From positions 1 to 64,000 of the forward strand of contig NZ_QOVK01000021.1 in the NCBI RefSeq assembly GCF_004104075.1: 64,000 bases of DNA. Direction: 5' to 3'. The stretch comes from Leeuwenhoekiella polynyae. Its GTDB lineage: Bacteria; Bacteroidota; Bacteroidia; Flavobacteriales; Flavobacteriaceae. The notes under the pieces were generated by a model that made no database searches, was not told where the DNA came from, and was given only the letters and a program-made list of their open reading frames with translations. Shown one piece after another: positions 46,266 through 54,164 of the stretch. The stretch's first letter is position 1, and each line of letters opens with the position of its first letter. Both the position numbers and the translations under genes were made by a program.

Positions 46266-46688
46266 ATGGAAAAAATAGTAAAAAAGTTGGAAAGCAAAGG
46301 CATCCGCCCTACGGCAATGCGCTTGATGACCTATAGACGGCTGGCACAACTGAATGTGGCCGTTAGCTTAGGCGACCTTGGAAAGGATTTCGAAAGCTCG
46401 GAAAGGAGTACGCTTTTCCGTACTATGAAGACATTTGAAGAAAAAGGAATCGTGCATCAAATTGAGGATGGCACCGGCATCATTAAATATGCCCTGTGCG
46501 AAGACAATTGTGAATGTGAGGTGGGAAACGACCTTCACTTACATTTTCATTGCAATAGTTGCGGGGAAACCGTGTGCCTTACAGAGCACAAAATCCCTCA
46601 GATAAACCTGCCCGACGGCTATGTGGCAGAGGATATCAATCTGGTGGCCAAGGGAGTCTGTGAGAAATGTAGCAATGACTTGGATTAA
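46266..46688 (+). CDS. Fur-family metal regulator (copy 1)
   Basis: A 140-residue Fur/Zur-type repressor: winged helix (about 1-80, STLFRTMKTFEEKGIVHQI) and dimerisation domain with HLHFHCNSCGETVCL and a C-terminal CEKC, giving two CxxC pairs for structural zinc. The regulatory site probably uses the HLHFH histidines and nearby Cys residues (ECEV). It lies 15 bp after the PII-like gene in the efflux operon and is a candidate repressor of it. A divergent paralogue is encoded at 53647. Confidence 0.9.
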   Translation: MEKIVKKLESKGIRPTAMRLMTYRRLAQLNVAVSLGDLGKDFESSERSTLFRTMKTFEEKGIVHQIEDGTGIIKYALCEDNCECEVGNDLHLHFHCNSCGETVCLTEHKIPQINLPDGYVAEDINLVAKGVCEKCSNDLD

Positions 46689-46714
46689 GTTTTTTGATTT
46701 AAAAAATTGGAACA

Positions 46715-47074
46715 ATGATGAAAATTTATAAAAAAGAAAACAAGGTATATATGGTAGCTCAAAATAGATTGGATGCTACCGATTATGACAATTTGATATC
46801 TCAATTAAAAAACCATATACAGGCAAACCATAAAGTATACTGGTATATTGAAATGGAAAATTTTGAGGGGTGGACTGCAAGTGCGTATTGGAAAGGCATT
46901 GAACTGAAACTTCCGAATGAAGAACGCGTTAAAAAGGTTGCATTGGTGGGAATTACAAAATGGCAGGAACAGTTTACCGAAGTTTTGATACCCTTTACAA
47001 AGGCACATATTAAATTCTTTAGCCCTGAAGAAAAACATTTGGCCAAGGAATGGATGGAGAAAGGAAATCATTAA
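46715..47074 (+). CDS. STAS/SEC14 (SpoIIAA-like) protein, copy 1
   Basis: A 119-residue SpoIIAA-like (DUF3478) protein with the family pattern of an N-terminal strand, helix LDATDYDNLISQLKNHI, the core WYIEMENFEGWTASAYWKG and the C-terminal FFSPEEKHLAKEWM. The fold binds lipids or acts as an anti-sigma-like switch in relatives; no function is known here. Its 3' three-quarters and the next gene are duplicated at 48109-48466. A distant third copy lies at 61271. Confidence 0.88.
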   Translation: MMKIYKKENKVYMVAQNRLDATDYDNLISQLKNHIQANHKVYWYIEMENFEGWTASAYWKGIELKLPNEERVKKVALVGITKWQEQFTEVLIPFTKAHIKFFSPEEKHLAKEWMEKGNH

Positions 47075-47210
47075 AAAAGTTAAGTAAATTTAAACAGAAA
47101 GATTATGATGGACAACTGGAATTTTGGGGGAATGCACTGGATATGGTGGGGACTTTGGATAATTCTTATCTTTTGGATATTTTTAATTCCTTACCCCACC
47201 CCGGGACAAA
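46853..47210 (+). repeat. Direct repeat, left copy (STAS/SEC14-SHOCT segment)
   Basis: The segment starting at the ATG of the MENFEGW codons and running into the SHOCT gene is repeated at 48109-48466 (offset 1256 bp). By eye more than nine in ten bases agree. The 5' 138 bp of the STAS gene are not repeated. Confidence 0.9.
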
Positions 47211-47356
47211 AACGGAAAAAAGACGGAGCAATGGAAATTCTAAGGGAGCGTTTTGCACGGGGCGAAATAAGCGAGGAAGAATATAAACACCGGGTAAATA
47301 TACTTCAAAATAAAAATGAACCAAAGGACCAGAAAAAAATTAGGCAGGAAAAATAA
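47105..47356 (+). CDS. SHOCT-domain small membrane protein, copy 1
   Basis: An 83-residue protein: an aromatic-rich membrane helix (about 10-32, HWIWWGLWIILIFWIFLI), then a C-terminal SHOCT motif (AMEILRERFARGEISEEEYKHRV, about 47-70). SHOCT motifs are short two-helix oligomerisation or membrane-proximal elements; the function is unknown. Its stop overlaps the start of the YceI-like gene (TAATG). A second copy lacks the first residues (48388). Confidence 0.85.
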   Translation: MMDNWNFGGMHWIWWGLWIILIFWIFLIPYPTPGQKRKKDGAMEILRERFARGEISEEEYKHRVNILQNKNEPKDQKKIRQEK

Positions 47357-47898
47357 TGGGAAAAGGACAACTAACTATATTTTTTTTAATGCTGGCTCCT
47401 ATCCTGCATACCCAAACTATATACAGTACACGGGAGGGGCATATCCTTATAAAAGCTAATATAGATGGCAATGCATTTAAGGCGGAAAGCCATCAACTTT
47501 CCATGTTTTTTGATTACACAAGTAAAGAAATTACGGGTTCCATAGATTTGAGAACTATAGACACAAATAATCCACAGCTAGCCACCTATCTTAAAAGTAC
47601 TCAAGCACCTATATGGATAAGATTTTCCGGGAAGGTCCCGGTTGAGGATTTCCTTTTGCGCCCACATGAACCAATTGATTTTAATTGGTTGGTAACGATC
47701 AGGCTTCCTAATAAAGAAGTGCAAAACTACTTTAAAGCGACATTGACCCACATCCCCCAAGGTCCTACATTTTCCTGTCTTTTAAGTGCCGGTGGATTTA
47801 TAGAGAAAACTATAAGCCCAAGCTTAAATCAAGTGGTTCCTGGACTTGAAGGATCCATAGAAATAAAATTTGCCCAGCTTATTTTAAAGAAAGAGTGA
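47356..47898 (+). CDS. YceI-like exported protein
   Basis: A 180-residue exported lipocalin-like protein: signal peptide (about 1-20), then the YceI pattern of beta strands with FDYTSKEITGSIDLRTIDTNNPQLATYLKS and a C-terminal IEIKFAQLIL. YceI proteins bind isoprenoid or other lipids in the periplasm. It is coupled to the SHOCT gene upstream and sits between the two copies of the duplicated module. Confidence 0.8.
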   Translation: MGKGQLTIFFLMLAPILHTQTIYSTREGHILIKANIDGNAFKAESHQLSMFFDYTSKEITGSIDLRTIDTNNPQLATYLKSTQAPIWIRFSGKVPVEDFLLRPHEPIDFNWLVTIRLPNKEVQNYFKATLTHIPQGPTFSCLLSAGGFIEKTISPSLNQVVPGLEGSIEIKFAQLILKKE

Positions 47899-48108
47899 AT
47901 GCCATTTAATTCAAAATAACATAGAAAGATGAAAAAGTATAAATAGAATCCCATCCTCTTCCAGTAGTGCCTTATTAAAATAGCGCTGGGGAGATGTAAT
48001 AAGTGTAAATAAAATATCCTCCTGCCGTACAAAATTTGTACCGCAATTAGGGACATAGATGTGATATATAAATATTTCCGTCTTATCATTTTTCGCTTAT
48101 TACTAATA

Positions 48109-48330
48109 ATGGAAAATTTTGAGGGGTGGACCGCAAGTGCGTATTGGAAGAGCATTGAACTGAAACTTCCGAACGAAGAACGCGTTAAAAAGGTTGCATT
48201 GGTGGGAAATACAAAATGGAAGGAACAGTTTACGGAAGTTTTGATTCCCTTTACAAGGGCACATATTAAATTCTTTAGCCCTGAAGAAAAAGATTTGGCC
48301 AAGGAATGGATGGAGAAAGGAAATCATTAA
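48109..48330 (+). pseudogene. Truncated STAS/SEC14 (SpoIIAA-like) copy 2
   Basis: From an ATG at 48109 the frame encodes 73 residues matching copy 1 from MENFEGW to the end (WKSIELKLPNEERVKKVALVG...KEWMEKGNH) with few substitutions. The first 46 residues of copy 1 are missing. An upstream GTG at 48061 would add an unrelated hydrophobic leader. It is probably a non-functional leftover of the duplication, although a shortened peptide could still be made. Confidence 0.75.
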
Positions 48331-48466
48331 AAAAGTTAAATAAATTTAAACAGAAAGATTATGATGGACGACTGATATTTTGGGGGAATGCACTGGATAT
48401 GGTGGGGGCTTTGGATAATCCTTATCTTTTGGATATTCTTAATTCCTTATCCCACCCCGGGACAAA
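48109..48466 (+). repeat. Direct repeat, right copy
   Basis: Right copy of the segment at 46853-47210. The left end of homology is precisely the MENF codon. The right end fades inside the SHOCT gene around the PTPGQ codons, after which the two copies differ more. Confidence 0.88.
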
Positions 48467-48579
48467 ACAGACGGAAGGATAAGGCTATGGAAGCCCTGAG
48501 AGATCGATACGCCCGGGACGAGATAAGCGATGAGGAATTTGAACAAAAGAAGAAAGTCCTTCAGGATAAGAAGAAGTAG
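48388..48579 (+). CDS. SHOCT-domain small membrane protein, copy 2 (shortened start)
   Basis: A 63-residue protein with the same aromatic membrane helix and a SHOCT motif (AMEALRDRYARDEISDEEFEQKK). The original ATG region has mutated so that ATG-ATG-GAC-GAC is followed by a TGA. Translation must restart at the ATG at 48388 (HWIWW). The C-terminal SHOCT half is conserved despite DNA divergence, which suggests continued selection. Confidence 0.75.
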   Translation: MHWIWWGLWIILIFWIFLIPYPTPGQNRRKDKAMEALRDRYARDEISDEEFEQKKKVLQDKKK

Positions 48580-48637
48580 TTATAAGGCCACAGGTATCGA
48601 AGGCGATGGCACCTATGGCATATAAAAGAAGGTAAAA

Positions 48638-49399
48638 ATGAAAAAACGGAAAGTATTTGTTTTTATATTCATTGGATTAGCCCTTGGCTTATTTATAATA
48701 CAGCCCCTGGCTATTTCACTCCACATGTATGACATGCAGGGAGATAATGGCGAATGGTGGAAATACCTGCTTGCTTCATATCAGCAGGAATTTAGAGTAT
48801 GGGATTTGGATCAAGCCATAATCAAATTGCTATTTGGACTGCTGGGCATTGCCTTGTCGCTTATGTTTATGGTCAGGCAAAGAATATTTCAATTGACCGG
48901 AAGAAGAGATAAGCTGGAGGAGATCAGAGAGCTGATTGCGGCAGGAGAAAACCAGCAAGTAGAATTTAAATCTACCTTGAGATGGGATTTGAGGCAGTTT
49001 AAACCGAATAAGGCTTTGGAAGACGTAATAGCAAAAACAATTGCCGGGTTTATGAACACCCAAGGAGGGCATTTAATTATCGGAATTGATGATGAAGGTA
49101 GTATTCTGGGGCTGGAACAGGATTATGGTACTTTAAAAAAACCTGGCAAGGACGGGTTTGAGCAATATATAATGCAATTGGTGTCCCTCAAGTTGGGTAC
49201 CCATTTTTGCACTTTGGTTAAAGTGTCTTTTCACCAATTTGAAGAAAAGGATATCTGTTATGTAAGGGTTCACAAATCACAAAAACCTGTGTATTTGAAT
49301 TTGGGCGATCGTTCGCATTTCTTTATCAGAACAGGGAACGGAACCCGCGAGTTGGATATGCCCGAGGCGTTGGAATATATGGAAACATACTTAAACTAA
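48638..49399 (+). CDS. Membrane-anchored AlbA_2/Schlafen-type protein
   Basis: A 253-residue protein: two membrane helices (about 6-26 and 58-80) and a C-terminal AlbA_2 (divergent AAA/Schlafen-core-like) domain (about 92-250). The domain has EDVIAKTIAGFMNTQGGHLIIGIDDEGSILGL and FFIRTGNGTREL, the standard motif pair. AlbA_2 domains are usually cytosolic and part of helix-turn-helix or defence proteins; here it is tied to the membrane. Function unknown. Confidence 0.88.
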   Translation: MKKRKVFVFIFIGLALGLFIIQPLAISLHMYDMQGDNGEWWKYLLASYQQEFRVWDLDQAIIKLLFGLLGIALSLMFMVRQRIFQLTGRRDKLEEIRELIAAGENQQVEFKSTLRWDLRQFKPNKALEDVIAKTIAGFMNTQGGHLIIGIDDEGSILGLEQDYGTLKKPGKDGFEQYIMQLVSLKLGTHFCTLVKVSFHQFEEKDICYVRVHKSQKPVYLNLGDRSHFFIRTGNGTRELDMPEALEYMETYLN

Positions 49400-49404
49400 A
49401 CAAT

Positions 49405-49659
49405 ATGGGATTTTTAAAACATTTATTAAGAGGAAATTATGGTCATCATTCCAACAAGCATCAACGTAAAAATAATGACCCAAGATTTAATGAACCCAAG
49501 GTTGTTGTGAGATGTACAAAATGCGGCAAAGACAATCCTGAAAATGCTTCTTTTTGTCAACATTATGGCGAGCCTTTAGGTAAAGTAAAATGCATAAGTT
49601 GTCAAGAACCAATACCTATGGATGCAAAATTTTGTTCTAAATGTGGCAATGAAGTATAG
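49405..49659 (+). CDS. Double zinc-ribbon small protein
   Basis: An 84-residue protein with a basic N-terminus (KHLLRGNYGHHSNKHQRK) and two zinc ribbons. The first has CTKCGKDNPENASFCQHYG, where the last Cys is replaced by Tyr. The second has CISCQEPIPMDAKFCSKCG with all four Cys. It is 5 bp after the AlbA_2 gene and probably an operon partner. Function unknown. Confidence 0.8.
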   Translation: MGFLKHLLRGNYGHHSNKHQRKNNDPRFNEPKVVVRCTKCGKDNPENASFCQHYGEPLGKVKCISCQEPIPMDAKFCSKCGNEV

Positions 49660-49716
49660 TTTACATTATGAGAATAAGCAAACAACTTATTGAACGGACT
49701 TAAATAATTTTTAAAT

Positions 49717-50607
49717 ATGCTCTTAAATAAGCGGATATCAATTTTTGACTTCTTGAAAACCATAAAATTTGACCTGATATTTATCGGTAGTTATTCAATT
49801 CTGGTTGGCTATATGGACCAATATGGTTTTTTGTCAAAAATCTCTATTCCAATTGCAATAACCGGCGTTTTTGGTACTGCGGTGGCTCTACTTTTGGGTT
49901 TTCGAACCAATCAAGCCTATGAACGGTGGTGGGAAGCCCGTATTATTTGGGGGGCTATTGTCAATGATTCCAGAACACTGGTCAGGCAGTGTGTGTCTTT
50001 TTTTGCAAGGGATCAAGGAGGCTATCAAAAGATGGTGAAAGAGATGACCGATCGTCAGGTAATCTGGTGCTATGCCCTAGGGGAATCGTTGAGGAAACTA
50101 CCCTTTTCCACTCGGGTTAAGGTATACTCAGAATCCTATGGGATTAAAGCATTTAATATTCCTAATGCTTTATTGTCACAACACTCTGAAACTTTGTTAA
50201 AGGCAAAAGAAATTGGTATGGTCAATGATTTTCAGCAGGTACAGATAGACAGTACTATAGCCAGGTTATGTGATTCAATGGGCAAATGCGAACGTATAAA
50301 AAATACTGTCTTCCCCAAAGCACACAGCTTATTGATTCATTTGATCATCTACGTTTTTGCTACAATGTTGCCTTTTGGATTGGACGATAAAAATATAGCA
50401 GTTGAAATCGCTATAACATTTATTATACCAGTCATTTTCATTGCCATTGAAAAAACATCCATACTCATGCAGGATCCCTTTGAAAACGACCCTTTGGATA
50501 CACCCATGACTGATTTGGCCGAAACGATAGAAATAAACATTAAACAAATGATAGGTGAAACAGATGTTCCTGTAAAGAAAGAGCCAACAGATTATTATAT
50601 TTTATAA
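49717..50607 (+). CDS. Bestrophin-family ion channel
   Basis: A 296-residue bestrophin (UPF0187) anion channel. The family pattern is visible: LLGFRTNQAYERWWEARIIWGAIVNDSRTLVRQ near residues 68-100, four membrane helices, and the C-terminal DPFENDPLDTPMTDLAETIEIN acidic cluster (D/E-rich Ca clasp-like). It would pass chloride or other small ions across the inner membrane. It lies among other ion-homeostasis genes. Confidence 0.93.
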   Translation: MLLNKRISIFDFLKTIKFDLIFIGSYSILVGYMDQYGFLSKISIPIAITGVFGTAVALLLGFRTNQAYERWWEARIIWGAIVNDSRTLVRQCVSFFARDQGGYQKMVKEMTDRQVIWCYALGESLRKLPFSTRVKVYSESYGIKAFNIPNALLSQHSETLLKAKEIGMVNDFQQVQIDSTIARLCDSMGKCERIKNTVFPKAHSLLIHLIIYVFATMLPFGLDDKNIAVEIAITFIIPVIFIAIEKTSILMQDPFENDPLDTPMTDLAETIEINIKQMIGETDVPVKKEPTDYYIL

Positions 50608-50613
50608 TACAAG

Positions 50614-51054
50614 ATGAATACAATGGATTTTCAAACTGAAATAACACTGATACCGAGATTATTTGTCGCTCTTTTACTAGGTGTCCTGATAGGACTCGAT
50701 AGGGAAATTGACGGAAATGCGGCAGGAATTAGAACGTATGCAGCCGTTTGCCTTGGGGCCGCATTAATTACAATAATCAATACTCATATTGAAGTAACTG
50801 ACCAAACCCGCATTGTCGCCAATATTGTTTCCGGTATTGGGTTCCTTGGTGCAGGAATTATTTTTAGGGATAGCGCGAAAAATTTAATTTCCGGTTTGAC
50901 TACCGCAGCTACAATTTGGGCCACTGCCGCGGTTGGTATATCAATTGGGTTTGGTATGTACCTCATTGGAAGTGTTACATCCGCTTTTCTTATTCTATTA
51001 TTGGTTTCACATCATTTCCCTTTTTTGAAAAAACATAAAATAAACAACACCTAA
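50614..51054 (+). CDS. MgtC/SapB-family membrane protein
   Basis: A 146-residue MgtC-like protein with four membrane helices and the family motifs LLGVLIGLDREIDGNAAGIRTYA, GIGFLGAGIIF and GLTTAATIWATAAVGISIG. The C-terminal soluble ACT-like domain of Salmonella MgtC is missing, as in SapB-type members. Six bp after the bestrophin gene and 1 bp before the P-type ATPase, it may be linked to membrane potential or Mg homeostasis. Confidence 0.92.
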   Translation: MNTMDFQTEITLIPRLFVALLLGVLIGLDREIDGNAAGIRTYAAVCLGAALITIINTHIEVTDQTRIVANIVSGIGFLGAGIIFRDSAKNLISGLTTAATIWATAAVGISIGFGMYLIGSVTSAFLILLLVSHHFPFLKKHKINNT

Positions 51055-51055
51055 A

Positions 51056-53608
51056 ATGAAAAAATTACAACTGAAAATTCCGGTACTGTTACCTCAGGTG
51101 CCAAATGAAAAAGACACTTGTGTGCAAAGGCTCATTGAAGAATTAGAAGCCAAAGAAGGTCTTGATAAAGTGCATATAAAAGACGATCAGGAAGATACGG
51201 TGCCACAATTGTGCTTTCATTACGATCCGGATATAATTTCTATTGACCGCATTCAATCATTGGCAGAAAGAACCGGGGCTGAAATTACCGCGAAATATGG
51301 ACATTTGCTTATAGAGGTTGAGGGGATTAGACATACCCGGCATGCAAGGACTTTAGAAAAGAGTCTGCTGAATATCAAAGGCGTTTTGGAAGCTTCCGCC
51401 AATGCCGGAGGAATGATCCGTTTAGAATATGATAAACGGGAAACAAGTTTTGATGAGATAACTACAAAGCTCGAAAAAGAAAACCTACAAGTTAAAAAAA
51501 GCTCCTCTGCTGAGAATAAGGGCTTTAAATCTGCCGAAAAGAATCCTCAAAATTTAAATAAAGAAAAGGTAAGGGATATAGAAGAACAAAAGCATAAAGA
51601 TACTGATCTCCAGAATCATAGAGAAGCGGATAGCCACGGGGCCGGGGAAGAACATTCCCACGCCCACGGAGGTATTTTTGGGAAAAACACCGAACTTATT
51701 TTTGCTATTATTTGTGGTGCTCTTTTGGGTATTGGTTTTGGTTTGTCCTACGTAACATCAATACCGGAATGGGTCAGCTTATCCCTATACATAGGTGCCT
51801 ACTTTTTTGGAGGTTACTTTACAGCAAAAGAAGCCATACAGACCGTAGCCAAAGGTGGATTTGAAATTGATTTTCTCATGTTGGTCGCAGCTATAGGAGC
51901 AGCTATTCTTGGGGAATGGGCTGAAGGAGCTTTGTTATTATTTCTCTTTAGCCTGGGGCATGCCTTGGAGCATTATGCAATGAACAAAGCACGAAAATCT
52001 ATAGCTGCACTGGCAGAACTGGCGCCAAAAACAGCTTTGGTTAAGAAAAATGGTAAAACGGAAGAAGTTGGTATCGAAAAACTCAATATTGGGGATATCA
52101 TTGTGGTGAAACCAAATAGTAAAATATCTGCAGATGGCGTAGTGGTAGATGGGCAGAGTAGTGTTAACCAGGCTCCAATAACCGGGGAGAGTGTACCGGT
52201 AGATAAAGTTCCCGTAGAAGATGTTGAGAAGGATTACTCAGAGGTAGATGATATTAAAGATGAAAACCGCGTTTTTGCCGGAACGATCAATGGGAACAAT
52301 ACTTTGGAGATTAAAGTTATCAAAGCAGCCAAAGATTCAACGCTTTCCCGATTGGTGAAACTGGTTAACGAAGCTCAGACTCAAAAATCGCCTACCCAGT
52401 TGCTCACCGATAAATTTGAAAAATATTTTGTGCCGTCCGTCCTTATTTTGGTCGGGATTCTTTTGTTTGCTTTTTTAGTTATTGACGAACCCTTTAGCGC
52501 CAGCTTTTACAGGGCGATGGCCGTATTAGTAGCTGCAAGTCCCTGTGCGTTGGCAATCTCGACCCCAAGTGCTGTATTAAGTGGAGTGGCCAGAGCTGCC
52601 CGTGGCGGGGTATTAATTAAAGGAGGGCGCCCTCTGGAGGACCTGGGGGTTATTACCGCCCTAGCCTTTGATAAAACCGGAACTCTAACGGAAGGAAAGC
52701 CAAAACTTACCCAAGTGGTGCCACTTGGGGATATTTCAGACAATGAACTTCTCAAAATAGCAGTAGCCGTGGAAGGTCTTAGTGATCACCCCCTGGCCAA
52801 AGCTGTAGTTCGTGATGGAAAAGAGCGTCTGGAAGGCGAGGAAATCCCAAATGCCTCTAATTTAGAGGCAGTTCTGGGTAAAGGGATTAAAGCATCATTT
52901 GGCAATGATAAAATCTATATAGGTAACCTCGACCTGTACGAAGGGCTTGATGAGAGTACACCTTCCGAAAAAATAGCTACGAAAGTGCGTGGTCTTGAAG
53001 GTGGTGGAAATACAACAATGCTTATACGAAAAAATGAAGAATATATAGGCATCATTGCATTAATGGATACCCCTCGTGAAGCCGCCAAGGGAACCCTTAA
53101 AAAATTAAAAGAAATAGGAATTAAACGAATGATCATGCTTACTGGTGATAACCAGAAGGTAGCAGACGCAGTAGCAGAAGAAATAGGATTGACCGATGCC
53201 TGGGGGAGCCTATTGCCGGAAGAAAAAGTGGATGCTATAAAAGAATTAAAAGAAAAGGAATCCAAGGTGGCAATGGTGGGCGATGGCGTTAATGATGCCC
53301 CTGCCATGGCAAACAGCACTGTAGGAATAGCTATGGGTGCTGCTGGAAGTGATGTGGCCCTAGAAACGGCGGATATTGCGCTAATGGCCGACAAGTTGGA
53401 AACCCTGCCCTTTGCCATAGGCTTAAGCAGGAAGGCAAAGGCGATTATCAGGCAGAACCTTTGGGTAAGCCTTGGTATTGTTGCCCTACTTATACCTTCA
53501 ACCATATTCGGCTTGGCAAATATTGGAATGGCGGTTGTAATCCATGAAGGTTCCACACTACTGGTGGTTTTTAATGCGTTAAGGCTTTTGGCTTATAAAA
53601 AAGAATAG
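51056..53608 (+). CDS. P1B-type heavy-metal-transporting ATPase
   Basis: An 850-residue metal ATPase. Transmembrane motif SPC (S495-P496-C497) marks the P1B-4 group (Co, Fe, Ni or Zn) rather than the CPC copper group. Phosphorylation motif DKTGT (D539) and hinge GDGVNDAP (D743) are complete. The N-terminal 140 residues contain two ferredoxin-like folds without CxxC, followed by a His-rich linker (HSHAHGG with flanking His residues). Length is above the 650-700 usual for P1B-4. It would export divalent metal from the cytoplasm, complementing the CzcA-type pump. Confidence 0.93.
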   Translation: MKKLQLKIPVLLPQVPNEKDTCVQRLIEELEAKEGLDKVHIKDDQEDTVPQLCFHYDPDIISIDRIQSLAERTGAEITAKYGHLLIEVEGIRHTRHARTLEKSLLNIKGVLEASANAGGMIRLEYDKRETSFDEITTKLEKENLQVKKSSSAENKGFKSAEKNPQNLNKEKVRDIEEQKHKDTDLQNHREADSHGAGEEHSHAHGGIFGKNTELIFAIICGALLGIGFGLSYVTSIPEWVSLSLYIGAYFFGGYFTAKEAIQTVAKGGFEIDFLMLVAAIGAAILGEWAEGALLLFLFSLGHALEHYAMNKARKSIAALAELAPKTALVKKNGKTEEVGIEKLNIGDIIVVKPNSKISADGVVVDGQSSVNQAPITGESVPVDKVPVEDVEKDYSEVDDIKDENRVFAGTINGNNTLEIKVIKAAKDSTLSRLVKLVNEAQTQKSPTQLLTDKFEKYFVPSVLILVGILLFAFLVIDEPFSASFYRAMAVLVAASPCALAISTPSAVLSGVARAARGGVLIKGGRPLEDLGVITALAFDKTGTLTEGKPKLTQVVPLGDISDNELLKIAVAVEGLSDHPLAKAVVRDGKERLEGEEIPNASNLEAVLGKGIKASFGNDKIYIGNLDLYEGLDESTPSEKIATKVRGLEGGGNTTMLIRKNEEYIGIIALMDTPREAAKGTLKKLKEIGIKRMIMLTGDNQKVADAVAEEIGLTDAWGSLLPEEKVDAIKELKEKESKVAMVGDGVNDAPAMANSTVGIAMGAAGSDVALETADIALMADKLETLPFAIGLSRKAKAIIRQNLWVSLGIVALLIPSTIFGLANIGMAVVIHEGSTLLVVFNALRLLAYKKE

Positions 53609-53646
53609 AAAATCCGGACTTAGACTGTTTTTCGAAAGAATATAAA

Positions 53647-54075
53647 ATGACAAAAACGGAAAAAAAATTATCGTCAAAAGGGATACGTTCCACTGAAATG
53701 AGGTTGAAAATTTACAAATACCTCAAAAGGAAAACTTATGCGGTAAGTTTAAATGAAATGCAAAAAGTCTTTATCCATAAAAATATCAAAACAGCCAATA
53801 AGACCACTTTCTATAGGACGATAAAGCTCTTTGAGAAAAAAAGCATGGTGCACCAAATTGACGATGGAACTGCTTTTGCAAAATATGCGCTTTCTGATGA
53901 AAACACCAATGTTAAACTCAGTACAGGTTTACATATGCACTTTCATTGTACCGATTGTAAGAAAACAATCTGTTTACCAAATAAAATATCGGAAGAGAGT
54001 TTGCCAGACCAGTATGAGGTGAACGATGTGAACCTGGTATTAAAAGGGATATGTAAAAATTGTAGTAAAAAATAA
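53647..54075 (+). CDS. Fur-family metal regulator (copy 2)
   Basis: A 142-residue Fur-like repressor, a divergent paralogue of the protein at 46266 (shared KKLSSKGIR.T.MRL start, RTIKLFEKKSMVHQIDDGT, HMHFHCTDCKKTICL, KGICKNC). Two CxxC pairs are conserved. It lies 38 bp after the P1B ATPase gene and before a terminator-like stem, and is a candidate regulator of that ATPase. Confidence 0.9.
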   Translation: MTKTEKKLSSKGIRSTEMRLKIYKYLKRKTYAVSLNEMQKVFIHKNIKTANKTTFYRTIKLFEKKSMVHQIDDGTAFAKYALSDENTNVKLSTGLHMHFHCTDCKKTICLPNKISEESLPDQYEVNDVNLVLKGICKNCSKK

Positions 54076-54087
54076 TAGGTGGGAGTG

Positions 54088-54134
54088 CCTTAAGCCTGAA
54101 TCCCAGCCCCCAATGGTCAAGCTTAAGGTTTTTT
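54088..54134 (+). terminator. Terminator after the second Fur gene
   Basis: CCTTAAGC (54088-54095) and GCTTAAGG (54121-54128) are perfect 8-bp arms with a 25-nt loop followed by six T. It would end the unit that includes the P1B ATPase and Fur genes, 12 bp after the Fur stop. Confidence 0.6.
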
Positions 54135-54164
54135 CCACCGTAACGAACTTAAAAAAATGTGAAT

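Noticed and set aside
48061-48330. Intact third-length gene with a GTG start
   Set aside because: The extra 16 residues from GTG 48061 are unrelated to the STAS/SEC14 family and hydrophobic; the homologous part starts exactly at ATG 48109.
48830-49072. Minus-strand ORF inside the AlbA_2 gene
   Set aside because: Low-complexity shadow of a conserved coding frame without its own start context.
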